Below, in pieces: positions 9,991-19,133 of a DNA stretch of 19,133 nucleotides (positions are counted from its first letter, which is position 1; every line of letters begins with the position of its first letter). A program made the position numbers and the translations under genes. This DNA comes from Ophioceras dolichostomum. Lineage: Eukaryota; Ascomycota; Sordariomycetes; Magnaporthales; Ophioceraceae. The stretch is taken from contig PYST01000439.1 of assembly GCA_003049485.1 (NCBI GenBank), positions 9,035-28,167 of the forward strand, in the 5' to 3' direction. The notes below the pieces were generated by a model. That model worked only from the letters and a program-made list of their open reading frames with translations, did no database searches and had not been told where the DNA came from.

Positions 9991-10750
9991 ATGAAGACCG
10001 CCGCCTTCAACTCGACGATCCTGGCCCCAGCCGGCAGCCCTTCGTCCGCCCAAACAACGAATTGTCAAGTCCTCACAGACATCACGTACGAGTTTTACGG
10101 CCTAGCACACATCATTGCTCTCAACAAATCCCAAGTTTCATACAACTTCTGCACCGACGGCGGAATGTTGAAGGAGCGGCGGGGAAACACGCAGCTCCCG
10201 CTCATCATGGCCGGTCGCCCCGGCGGACATTTCTCGCCGTGCCAGCTGGTGTACTCACCCTACCTCCTCAAGTACCTACGCTTCGAGGATGAGTGTCCCG
10301 ACTGCGATAAATTAATAGCCTCTGCCCCATGGTGACGCGCGGAGGCTGATGATGACGTTATAATCTACTGCGCCAAACAACAGATGAACAAACCATCCGC
10401 ATTTTCATCGGCCCAACCTATCGGGACGCAGGGGCTCCCCTGAACGAATGCATGAACCAGCTCGCCATTACACAGGACGTTATGGCCAACCTCCCTACGT
10501 CGGTTTGCCAATGCAGCTCGGTATGTTCCTTTGGCGTCTGTCTGTCTCTGTTATCTGCTGTGATGCCACTGATATGAGAACCTGGCTGTTGTTGATCAGA
10601 GCTAACACTTTTTGATGCATCCGTTCTTGTCGCGCTTTAGAAACTCAGCTTTACAACAGCTCGTCGAATCTCTGCCATGCGAACAAGAACGAGGACGTCT
10701 TCCCCGGCGCCAGTGTGCGTTGTCCCAGAAGGCAGAGCCAGCTCAATTGA
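9991..10750 (+). pseudogene. Secreted protein paralogue SSP3, one frame break and lost splice donor
   Basis: Exons inferred from SSP2: 9991-10306, 10384-10520 and 10641-10750. Exon 1 encodes MKTAAFNSTILAPAG...SAQ, a weak signal peptide with Pro in the hydrophobic part, then NCQVLTDITYEFYG, HFSPCQLVYSPYL and KYLRFEDECPDC. After that Cys the family has a phase-1 intron, but the bases at 10307-10308 are AT where GT is required; read through, the frame stops at 10333-10335. Exon 2 begins after an AACAG acceptor and gives TIRIFIGP, CMNQLAITQDVMAN. One base is missing near 10488-10495, after which the frame reads PPYVGLPMQL. Intron 2 (10521-10640) has donor GTATGT, branch GCTAAC and acceptor TTTAG. 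Exon 3 gives TQLYNSSSNLCH and FPGASVRC, ending at TGA 10748-10750. There is no linker or Cys tail. If the donor and frame break are real, no full protein is made; a 114-residue truncated product is possible. Confidence 0.7.
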
Positions 10751-11326
10751 TCAAAGCAAGGAGGGTGGATCACCACTAGTCCTCCTGATGACACTCGCCG
10801 AAAGCAGACTGAATTATACCAGGAGCAGCGGCTTGGGCTGCCAGTTGGGACCGTAGTTCGCGCAGCTAATGAGGTGATGGTAGAAGCAACGTCGGGTGGC
10901 GAGGGGTCAATGGAATCATCAGCGAGCGCGTCTAGCCTCGCCTCGGCCAAGTACATGCACCGCATGTTTCGAGCTTGAAGTCCGGTCCTTTCTCCTCATC
11001 GCGTAATTTCGCTTTACATTCTTTTAGTCTGCTACTTTAGGTCGAGGGTATAAATGGTAGCAGTAACAAACCAGGCCAAAATCAAGGATGATACGCGCCG
11101 AAGTCCCGGGAAGGATCGAAGACGAGACGAGACGATTGATGACATGCCGCCCATACCAAAAGATTCGCAAGCAGATATCAGGTCAGGGGTGGGTGTTGCT
11201 GTGTCGCTGTGGTTTCATCCCACTCCCAAGCCAAGGCACCGCGCCAAAGCACTCCCTTATTGGCAAAAGGAAGATGGGAGGGAGGGGAGCAACAAGACCA
11301 AAAGTGCCATGCTGCCCACTCACCCA
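10751..11326. other. Intergenic between SSP3 and the dynein gene
   Basis: The two flanking genes converge here, so this 576-bp space should hold both 3' ends. I see no gene; the open frames (10651-10965 on -, those starting at 11054 and 11088 on +) lack motifs or lie antisense to the dynein exons. Confidence 0.55.
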
Positions 11327-13803
11327 TCACGTCCCGGACGTCTTCGTCCCACGCCGGTTTATCAACCCAGAGAAGAAGGCCTCCAAGTTCTCCGTCTTCA
11401 TCTCCCCGACCTCAGGGACTTCCTCCTCCTCGTCATCGCCACCGCCCGATGCGTCCTGGTCCCCATGCTCCGGCGAGTAGCCGTACGATGCTTGGCGTTC
11501 CTGTAAGAGACGAACAGTCCAAGTCAGTCGAAGTCAGTTCAAGCCATTCCGCGACACGGACCGCCACCGCCCTTGTCCAACTCGCCCTACTAACCTTAAG
11601 CTGCTGCATCATATTCTCCGCATCGACCTGAATCCCCCCCATATTAAACTGCACAGGTCCAATATGGTCACTAACGCGCCTATCCAGACCGCTAGGGCCC
11701 GCCTCGAAATCATCCCCAGCACCCGGCACAGACGACGGCACTCCGGGAGAAGTCCCCCCACTAGTAGTACCACCACCCCCAGCAGCACCCCGCACCCTCC
11801 CGGGCCTGAGCCCAGCCTCGTTCCTCCTGTTCTCCTCCTCGCGCTTGATGCGGAACGCCTCCAGCACCTCGAGCTGCTGCCCCAGGAACGTCTGCGCGTC
11901 GACCGTCTCGACCTCCATGCGCGTCGAGTGCGTGCCCCGGCCGGCCAGCTGCAGCGCTGCGGTGCTGGGGTCCTCGATCGCCGCCTCGTAGAGCGTGACG
12001 GCCGAGCCTTCGATGCGGTCTCGGCGCATCATGCCGTCGAGGTCGCCGTCGGCCTCGTCGTCTTCAGAGCCGTCGCTTCCGTCCTGTCCGTTGCTAGGGC
12101 CTGCGTTGTTGGCCTGGCCATCGCCGACAAGGACGTCCCTCTCTCCTTCCCTCAGCCCACCATCTGCGCCACTGTTATTGGAATCTCCGTTCTGGCCCTG
12201 GCCCCCACCACCCACCTTTCGCCGCCTCTGCCTTGGCGGGCGGGGGAACGGCTGGTCTAGGTCGATCTCCCAGCCCTTGCTAACAGCTTCGGCGTCGAAG
12301 CCGTCGCGGAGCACGTAGATCTTGCCCCACGAGTCCCAGTTCGGCGGGATGAGGACCTTGTCGCGGTCGACGACGTTGTGCTTCAGCGGCTCCTTCTTCA
12401 GCAGCGACGTGATGCCGAGGCTGGCGAGTATCAGACTCGACAGTTGCGTGGCCGTGTTTGGTATCGTGTAGGTCAGGGACGCGCCGTCTGTTGTTGTTTC
12501 GTTTGGGGTGATGATATTAGATTCAGGAAGAAAAGGGGAGAAGGTGGCAGGACTTCAGAGCGTTCGGGTGAGAGAGGAGGGGAGCAGGAGTCAGTCTTCG
12601 TACGTACGCCTCAAGAGTACTGTCCGCATGAACTGCAGCACGAGGTCGAAGTCCTCTTCCTTCCAGCCCTGCATCTGTTCTAGAAATTCCGTCTTGTCCG
12701 CCTGTATGGGGAAGCCATCAGTCAGTAACCAGCTGTTCAACAAGGCGCGCCGCCGCAAACGCGGAGCGTTCGCATCACCGGCTGCTCGCAAGGGATAGAG
12801 TCGCAAAGCTAAGGGTTGCTTGCCCCCATCCTCTTGACCTTACATTCTGACAAACAACCGCAAGCGGCAGTCCCAACGCATCCTCCCACTCGCCCTGGCT
12901 CAGCGGCAACGCCACGTCCCCGCCACCCTCCCCAGGCAGCGCCGACCCGGAGCCGTCGAGGTTCGTGCCGCCGCCCCTCCCGCGGTCCCTCCAGGCCAGC
13001 ATGACCTCCTCCATGGCCTCCTTCGCCTCGACGGACAGCGTCGGCAGCACGGAGCGCAGCAGCAGGATCCACTCCCTCAGCTGGCGCATCCAGTGCCACG
13101 GCTGGGACCAGTCCAGCAGCACCACGATCAGCGTGTTGGGGATCGTCTGCGGGGTCAGGAGCGGCTTGACGAGGCTGCCGAAGGATGGGGAGGGCTTCGT
13201 CAGGGTGTAGAGCGATATTCGCGCGAGGATATCTGCGAGGGGTTGGTGTGCGTGCGTGCGTGCGCGGAACAGCTGGTCAGCGCCGTGTTCTTTTTGCAAG
13301 AAAGCGAGGGTGGGAGGCATGACAGGGCAGGGCAGGGATGGGGAGAGCCTGCGTACCTTCTTGGTCGGCGTCCAGGACGTCGTAGTATGTGTACCCGAGC
13401 GCAAAGTGATTCGCGACGGGCGGTATCTTCGAGCCTTGCCTCTCGAACGACCGCCTGAGCTCGTTGTTCGAAAGGGCTTCGAGGAAGTCACGCTGGGATT
13501 CGACGGTGCCTCCTGTAGCATTGCCGATTGTCATGGCGGGTCAGCAAGAGCAGAGAGGGCGGCAGGGAGGGGGAACATGTGTTTCGACTTTCAAGGTCAC
13601 CCCCCCCATCGTGGTGGGTAGGGCCTAGCAATGGCTCACTACTCACCCAATACCAGAAGATTCTTCTCCGGTAACCTCTTCCCGCTGGCTACAGACTCCA
13701 GCATCGAGTTCCACATGTCCTTCTTCTTCTCGCCTCCATCTTTAGAGTCGGCCGAGGCGGTCGTGTACGTGGAGAACCGATTCGTATTGTTGGTTGCCGT
13801 CAT
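11327..13803 (-). CDS. Cytoplasmic dynein 1 light intermediate chain
   Basis: This subunit binds the dynein heavy chain and links the motor to cargo adaptors; in hyphae dynein moves nuclei and early endosomes. Six exons on the minus strand: 13803-13647, 13512-13357, 13232-12844, 12701-12608, 12487-11595 and 11500-11327, 1863 nt in frame, 620 residues. All donors are GT and all acceptors AG. An in-frame TAG 9 bp before the ATG fixes the start. N-terminal landmarks are DMWNSMLESVASGKRLPEKN (29-48), LLVLGG and SQRDFLEAL across intron 1, then LGYTYYDVLDADQED and ILARISLYTL. WKEEDFDLVLQFMRTVLLRH-GASLTYT spans intron 4, and NWDSWGKIYVLRDGFD follows in exon 5. The classical P-loop GxxxxGK[ST] is absent at LVLGGTVESQ, so this Ras-like domain probably does not bind nucleotide in the usual way. 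Exon 5 ends in a long Gly/Ser/Asp-rich stretch. Exon 6 holds an acidic run and the helix ENLEAFFSGLINRR near the C-terminus, matching the adaptor-binding helix of animal LIC1 (EMLSNFFNSLLSKK type). Confidence 0.95.
13245..13265. repeat. (GTGC)n microsatellite in a dynein gene intron
   Basis: The plus strand reads TGTGCGTGCGTGCGTGCGCG, four tandem 4-bp units. It lies within intron 2 (13356-13233) of the dynein gene, close to the 3' splice site, and does not enter coding sequence. Confidence 0.8.
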
Positions 13804-15483
13804 GGCTGCGGTCTATTTGCTCGGGGACGCGCTCCCCGTCTGTCACCGGGTCGGCGTCCTTATGCTCTCCTCGGCTAACTAGTCCTGCTGTTTCCCTTTT
13901 CGCTCGGGTCTAGGACATTGGCAGCAGCAGTAATCGAGTCGTTGTCGAGAAAAGAAGGGCATTCCCTGCAAGGCGAGGCGCGACGATCGACGGTCGGTGA
14001 TGCGCGTGGGTCTTTGTCGCGTTATCCCAGATCGCGTTAGGTTTCGCAGCGAGAGTTCGGCGGTCGCTATGCGAAGAAGCCACTTGGAAGCCTATCGGCA
14101 CCTCAGAATGCTATTCGGCTAGCGCAAGCGCGCGTTTGATCCGGTCGTGTCGTCTTTGCGGTTCGCATTTCCTCCTTTCACTTCATCATCATTCATGATC
14201 CGTGGGTCCTGTCACAAGTGGCACCAGTAATTCCAATGCCGAACGAGGACCCCTGCAGAGGGACAGAACTGTGCCCTGTGCTCGGCACCCGGGCCGTTTA
14301 GCGTCCGATTTCGCCGACCCACTCGCTAGGTACTAAACGATTTCTACAACTGCCAGCGCAGTTAGCAGAGCGGGACGATGGCAAAACAGTGATCATGAGG
14401 CCGAATCTTCAGGGCCTCACCATCAAGATCGAACTAGTGTTGTGCAATCCACCGCAACCATTCTTATTCCAGTACTACCCAGCCTGTGCAGCTGGTTATC
14501 GTTAGCTGTGTCTTCACTTCAAGGCGACAGACAAGCACCAAGCTTTCGAGAGCTGACAGCGTTCCCAGTCGAACAGCCCAGTCAGATGAGTCAAGCGGCT
14601 CTGCTTGCTCTTACTGGGCAAAATAGTAGGTCCATCGCTCGTCATCAACAACTAAGGTACTCCAGCTGATCCAGGAACTCGAAAATCATAAATCTATTTC
14701 CAGACTTTTGCCTCCTGTCAACCCCCGCCCTTTCCCATAGCATCGGTAGACGCACCCACTCCTTCTCTGCATCATTGATGTCAGATGTCAATCCCCATAT
14801 TCTGTACAGAGCTGCGAATACTCCAATATTCAGCCCATCCAGCCTTGTTCCATTTTCCGTAATGTTGCCTCCCCTGAAGTCAGGGGCTGGCTTCCGTTTA
14901 TTGTTTCGTTTCCTGTGTGCGGCAACCTCCGTTCACCCCGTCACGGTGTCACAACATTGACTGTCTGCACATCAATGTTTCGTGTCCGTCCGATCTATTT
15001 CTGGAAGCCCAGGGCGATCTGCTGAACTTTATCGGCGTTGGGTCGAAAACAGAGTCAAAACTCGCCCACAACTTTTGATCCCGAGCTCACCAGAGAGAGG
15101 GTGACAGCTACGTACGAACACCGAGCATAACTTCCGGACGGACAGCTTTCCATGGCACTCCTTCTCCCGGCAGATCATGTAACAAAACATGTCTATCAAC
15201 GGAGGCCGTAGTCTATTTTAAGATCAGGCTGACGGCACCGGTCTGGAAGTGCACCAGCATTTTGCCCACTAAACACCACCTGATCGAGTGATCCAGGCAA
15301 TTTACTGACTTTTTATTTCTCTGTTCTTCTCTGTGTACCTCTTTTACATATGACCAGCAATGATCTCCCCGTAGAGGATGGAGCGGAAGCGGCACCCAAG
15401 GCTCATCATTCGATCGACTTAATTGCTTTTCCTGCCGCTACCATAACACCACTCCCACCATCCCACCGAACTTGCAGAGAGTT
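13804..15483. other. Divergent intergenic region of about 1.7 kb
   Basis: The dynein gene leaves to the left and the HET-like gene to the right, so both promoters lie here. No ORF in it has a recognisable motif. The last 135 bp before the HET-like start contain an upstream ATG at 15350 that opens a 126-codon frame overlapping the main frame, and a possible 3' splice site (TTGCAG, ending at 15476) that could belong to a leader intron. Confidence 0.6.
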
Positions 15484-15730
15484 ATGGCTGCCGAACTGGA
15501 TGCTTCCGAGGCTTCGGCACCGCGAATCGCCCGCCCCAATGTGCATATCATTGTACCATCGATCCGTCCCGATCCCTCGGCGACGTCCGAGTCGGAGGGC
15601 TCGGTCATCAACACGCCGATCACGACCACGACCGACAACGAGGGCTCCGTCTTGGATTCCCCTGAGAAGGATTCCTTCCGCCTTTTCACGGTCGTCTCCA
15701 AGTCAGGCCAAAAGGTGGCTATCAAACTGA
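15350..15730 (+). promoter_or_regulatory. Overlapping upstream ORF of the HET-like gene
   Basis: An ATG at 15350 opens 126 codons (starting MTSNDLPVEDGAEAAPKAHH) in a different frame from the HET-like protein and ends 247 nt inside it. If it is in the mature leader it would lower translation of the main frame. If instead a leader intron ends at the TTGCAG before 15477, most of it is removed. I cannot tell which from sequence alone. Confidence 0.3.
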
Positions 15731-18672
15731 GGACATATCTCCTTTCCAGCCAACCGCTCCCCCCATATCAAGCGCTATCCTACACCCGGGAAGGGGAAGA
15801 AGGTGATGATTCCGACAACAGCAGTGACTCGCCCAGCGATAGCGGAACCCTTCGAATCACCAAGGCTGTATATCGCGACGAGGTTCCAATCATCATCCCC
15901 AACGGCCTGCACTCATTCTTGAAGAGATCGGCAAGACTCGGGACTCTTTACTGGGCTGAAGCCATCTGCATCAACAAAAGGGAAATCACCGAGCGCAATG
16001 ATCACGTTCTTCTCTCGTCGCGCATCATCCGTGGCGCCCAGTCATCCGTCTTCTGGCTGGGGTCGCGAATACCGGTCTCGCTTCACCGCACGCTGGAGGA
16101 CGTCGCCGCCGAGTCGTGGAGCGACGAGGGCAGTCTGATCAGGGGCCAGCTGCGACATGAGCACATCGCTACGGCACCAAGAGACACGGGAGGACATGCA
16201 GCAGACGCGCGAGGCGGCAGACGCGTCATATTTCGAGGGGGCGCATCTGTCGTGCAGGTCATCGAACTCTTCCGACACCCGTGGTTCCACAGTCCGTGGA
16301 GACTACAGGAGATGCTCCTCGCGAGGGACGCGCTAATTTGCTGCGAGAACTGGTCGATGCCATGGTCAACCGTCCGGCAAGTCGTGCTCTACCTCGCCAG
16401 CCGGTACCCGGGCTCGATCCACCCACGGGTCCGCTCCCTGGTAGAGCTCGACCTCTCCTCACGGGAAGAGAAGTCGTCCCTCGGTGGGTTCGACATTCGG
16501 TACTCCTGGCAAGAGCTGAAGTATCGCGAGGCGATCGCGGACGGGAAGAGACGAATTCTGCGGCCATCCAATCTCCTCGCCCTACCTCACACCGAACATG
16601 TTAAGCCCGCGGATTCGATGGACAGGGTCTACCCCGTCTTGGGCGCAGCGATCCGCAGTCCCCAGTTCTTCCCGTTCGCGCCTGACTACACCCTGTCCGT
16701 TCGTGTCGCGTACATACTCGCTGCGCGAGCCATCATCCAAAAGGAGCAGAACCTGAATATTCTCTCGCTGGTCCACCGCCGCCGCGGTTGGCCGGCAACC
16801 CCAGACCTGCTGCTGCCGTCTTGGGTTCCAGACTGGCGAAGCCGGGCACTGTGCGACGGCTTCTCGCAGATGCACGGCATCAACACTTTTGAGTACCAGG
16901 TTGCACAAGGCGAGCTGGACGAGCCACTCAACGTCTTCGAAACCGGAGAAGTGCCGAAAGGGCCTGAGTGGCTCAGGATGTACACGCGCCCGCGCCCGCG
17001 CCCGCTTACAGGGGATGCCCCAAAGAAGGCTGCCAAAGTGAAGCAGAGCGTCGTCGACGATGACCTGCGGGTGAAGGGCCTTCTCGTCAACACCGTATCT
17101 CAAATCGTGGACCTGTCGCCGTTGACTTCCCTTCTGCAGTTCGACGACGACAGCGACGACCCACCGCCAGAAATAGACTGGCACATGGTCATAGTCGCTC
17201 TGCGAAGCATTATCGGCGTGATTCAGTCGTGGTTGAAAAGCCTCGACGGCCGTGCCGAGGCCAAACCCGGAGCTCCAAACGAAGCGGACCAGAACCCCGG
17301 CGAGGATGAGGACGAGAACGACGACTTCTTCTCAGATATTTTCACCGCCCTGACTGCAGACCGCTTCCGGACCGTGCAGAGCAACGGCCCAAGAGTCAAG
17401 CACAGCTTCCTCATCTACCTCGAGATGGCTCACTGGATGACACCCCTGACAAACAAGATACGCGTTCGACCTCCTCCGCCGCCGGGAATGCTCACACCCA
17501 CATCTCCGATCGCAGTTCCCCCGACACAAAGCCATGAAACCTCACGCCTCGCTCAGGCCGCTCGAGTGTACGGCCTCGTGGCACGACACAGACGGCGACA
17601 GCAACGAGACGAGCGCAGCACTCCCGCTACACCAGTCACTCCAGTCACCCCCGCCACCCCCGTCACTCCTACCATTACGATCACCACCTCTGACACAGAG
17701 CCGGCCGCGTCGCCGCATCCAATGACACCCATTTCACCACCCACCTCAGCTCGCAGTAGCCCCGGGCCTCATACTTCCTCGGTACCCGGGTTCTTCCAAG
17801 CCGCCCGCGACGCGCTCTTGCAGCGCATGGCTCGGGCCCTGCTCATCGACGACCCCGAGGCATCAGACGCCTTCTTCGCGCCCTGGAACGCATACGCAGC
17901 CGCGTACGGCGCACTCGGCCCCGTCTCCGAAGCGGCAGCTGCTGCACCACCTCCTCACGCCCCTCCATCTCCCACGCCGTCTTCTCCTGCCTCGTCATCG
18001 TCGTTATCTTCCAGTCCATCTACGCAACCACCACCAACTCCCGCCACCGAAGACGACGGCAGCGACGACGACGAGGATTTACTAGCAGAGCCAACTCCCG
18101 TCCAAGCCCGTCTAGCCTACGAGCTGATACGCGTCCTCTCCCGCACGCTCCGCGGCCGCTCCTTCGCCATCATGAGCCCGGGCCCGGGGCCATCAACCTC
18201 ACCCTTCCCCACCTCCTCACCCCGACCGCAACCCCAGTCGCCGTCACCAAAATCTACACAACCCTCTCGCAGCACCACCGGGACGCCCGCACCACCACAT
18301 CACTCCGATCATCATCGTGCCCGCCACCCCCACCAACGCGTAGGCCTAGTCCCGTCCACAACCCTCCCCTCCGACCAACTCTTCATCCTCAAAGGCGGCG
18401 ACGTGCCCTTCGTCCTGCGCCCCCGCACGCCCTCTTCCGCCGCCGCGGCGGCGATCGCCCCAGTCGGCCGCCGAAGCCTACATGTCGCCCCGGGACGGTA
18501 CCTCGTGCTGGGCGACGCGTTCGTTCCGGGCGTGATGGACGGAGAGGCCGTCGAGGTGGCTTCAGGTCCTGTCGTAGCAGGTGGGAGCCGTGGCTCCGGC
18601 TCGGGCTCGTCGTCTAGGCTGGTGATCAGGGGGGCTGACGGGAGGGAGTTTGAGGATCTGGACTTGGTGTAG
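15484..18672 (+). CDS. Large HET-like protein with Pro/Ser/Thr-rich insert
   Basis: One intronless frame of 1062 residues. The start is the ATG at 15484; the frame is open a little further upstream but has no earlier ATG. HET-family marks in order: YQALSYT (95-101), WAEAICINKREITERN (about 157-172), FWLG (near 190-195), RHPWFHSPWRLQEM (about 263-276), DRVYPVLGAA (380-389), LPSWVPDW (near 444-451), LRVKGLLVNTV (about 528-538). The common C-terminal motif LVLGDAFVPGVMDGEAV is at about 1007-1023. Between these last two lie some 450 residues rich in Pro, Ser and Thr, with TPATPVTP repeats and an acidic stretch, making the protein longer than most HET proteins (about 600-750). Two oddities: the Trp of the usual LSYxWG is Arg (CGG), and the stretch 16148-16237 appears to be read out of frame (see findings). 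Family knowledge points to incompatibility-type cell death in the cytoplasm; activity of this copy is not shown. Confidence 0.85.
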   Translation: MAAELDASEASAPRIARPNVHIIVPSIRPDPSATSESEGSVINTPITTTTDNEGSVLDSPEKDSFRLFTVVSKSGQKVAIKLRTYLLSSQPLPPYQALSYTREGEEGDDSDNSSDSPSDSGTLRITKAVYRDEVPIIIPNGLHSFLKRSARLGTLYWAEAICINKREITERNDHVLLSSRIIRGAQSSVFWLGSRIPVSLHRTLEDVAAESWSDEGSLIRGQLRHEHIATAPRDTGGHAADARGGRRVIFRGGASVVQVIELFRHPWFHSPWRLQEMLLARDALICCENWSMPWSTVRQVVLYLASRYPGSIHPRVRSLVELDLSSREEKSSLGGFDIRYSWQELKYREAIADGKRRILRPSNLLALPHTEHVKPADSMDRVYPVLGAAIRSPQFFPFAPDYTLSVRVAYILAARAIIQKEQNLNILSLVHRRRGWPATPDLLLPSWVPDWRSRALCDGFSQMHGINTFEYQVAQGELDEPLNVFETGEVPKGPEWLRMYTRPRPRPLTGDAPKKAAKVKQSVVDDDLRVKGLLVNTVSQIVDLSPLTSLLQFDDDSDDPPPEIDWHMVIVALRSIIGVIQSWLKSLDGRAEAKPGAPNEADQNPGEDEDENDDFFSDIFTALTADRFRTVQSNGPRVKHSFLIYLEMAHWMTPLTNKIRVRPPPPPGMLTPTSPIAVPPTQSHETSRLAQAARVYGLVARHRRRQQRDERSTPATPVTPVTPATPVTPTITITTSDTEPAASPHPMTPISPPTSARSSPGPHTSSVPGFFQAARDALLQRMARALLIDDPEASDAFFAPWNAYAAAYGALGPVSEAAAAAPPPHAPPSPTPSSPASSSSLSSSPSTQPPPTPATEDDGSDDDEDLLAEPTPVQARLAYELIRVLSRTLRGRSFAIMSPGPGPSTSPFPTSSPRPQPQSPSPKSTQPSRSTTGTPAPPHHSDHHRARHPHQRVGLVPSTTLPSDQLFILKGGDVPFVLRPRTPSSAAAAAIAPVGRRSLHVAPGRYLVLGDAFVPGVMDGEAVEVASGPVVAGGSRGSGSGSSSRLVIRGADGREFEDLDLV
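17620..17673 (+). repeat. Coding Thr-Pro repeat (TPATPVTP)
   Basis: Inside the HET-like gene a degenerate 9-12 bp repeat encodes TPATPVTPVTPATPVTP, followed by TITITTSD. Such Thr/Pro tracts are disordered and often vary in length between strains. Confidence 0.85.
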
Positions 18673-19133
18673 GTTGAGGTGCCTATGTGATTAGACTAAG
18701 AGCTGGCGATGTCGTCGGCAGGAAGCGTGCACATGAAGGCCGCGAGTAGAATGAGGACAGTCGATAGATAGGCACTTGGAAAGGAGACGGGCAAATTGGT
18801 ATCATAATAGATTTCTCATGGTGTTTATAAAGTCATGACAAAAGAAACTGCCGTATCAGCCGTGCCTAGCACCAGGAGACGTCGTCGTCGCGTCGTCCAA
18901 AACCATCCACCTCGCTGCTAATGGGTATTGATGATCATCCGATCTCAAAATAGATATCAATGCTCTTCCTGCGCGCTCCCCTCAAATTTCTCCCAGAAAA
19001 CAAAACAAGATCCCAATATTGTAGGTTGTCTAACCCAATCGTAAAATCGAGAGGCACAAAGGAGAAAGTCGTATATCGAAGCAGAGAACCGGCCCAGAAA
19101 GTGTTCGTGTGTCTCGTCAAGCTGGTGAAAGCT
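18673..19133. other. 3' flank of the HET-like gene
   Basis: No gene is seen. An AT-richer stretch near 18795-18840 could contain the polyadenylation site of the HET-like gene. The minus-strand frame 18935-19120 has no recognisable feature. Confidence 0.5.

Noticed and set aside
11664..12318. Long plus-strand open frames opposite the dynein gene
   Set aside because: They are antisense shadows of the G/C-rich exon 5; the minus strand has full splice and motif support.
16259..17184. Minus-strand open frames inside the HET-like gene
   Set aside because: They are antisense shadows of a well supported coding frame.

Overview
The window looks like a piece of a filamentous ascomycete genome (Pezizomycotina, probably Sordariomycetes). 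The reasons are two HET-domain genes, short introns of about 77-146 nt with GTRNGT-type donors and CTAAC/CTGAC-type branch sites, small secreted cysteine-rich proteins, and a dynein light intermediate chain of fungal type. Nothing prokaryotic is visible: no operons, no Shine-Dalgarno sites, no CRISPR.

Layout. 1-139: a 17-bp tandem repeat that runs off the left edge. 1241-3182 (-): a HET-domain gene whose C-terminal third is displaced by two single-base frame breaks. 3646-4730 (-): an intact four-exon gene for a secreted protein of 233 residues (called SSP1 here). 6280-7039 (-): a paralogue (SSP2) with a nonsense codon and several frame breaks. 9991-10750 (+): a second paralogue (SSP3) with one frame break and a lost GT splice donor. 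11327-13803 (-): an intact six-exon gene for the cytoplasmic dynein light intermediate chain, 620 residues. 15484-18672 (+): a large intronless HET-like gene, 1062 residues, with a very long Pro/Ser/Thr-rich insert. The spaces between (about 140-1240, 4731-6279, 7040-9990, 13804-15483) hold no gene I can support.

The only clear core gene is the dynein subunit, a motor part used for nuclear positioning and endosome transport. The rest is accessory: HET proteins belong to the family that triggers heterokaryon-incompatibility cell death, and the three SSP copies share intron positions and phases but differ in their state of decay. No pathway links these genes.

The most notable pattern is that many accessory reading frames are broken by one-base indels. 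Three of the breaks fall exactly on runs of five G (or C) at 1642-1646, 6848-6852 and 16237-16241, each repaired by one extra G. Either these are homopolymer undercalls in the assembly or they are real slippage events in genes under weak selection. The dynein gene, spliced exactly in frame over 1863 nt, argues that the assembly is not broadly poor. I found no convincing new multi-gene system.
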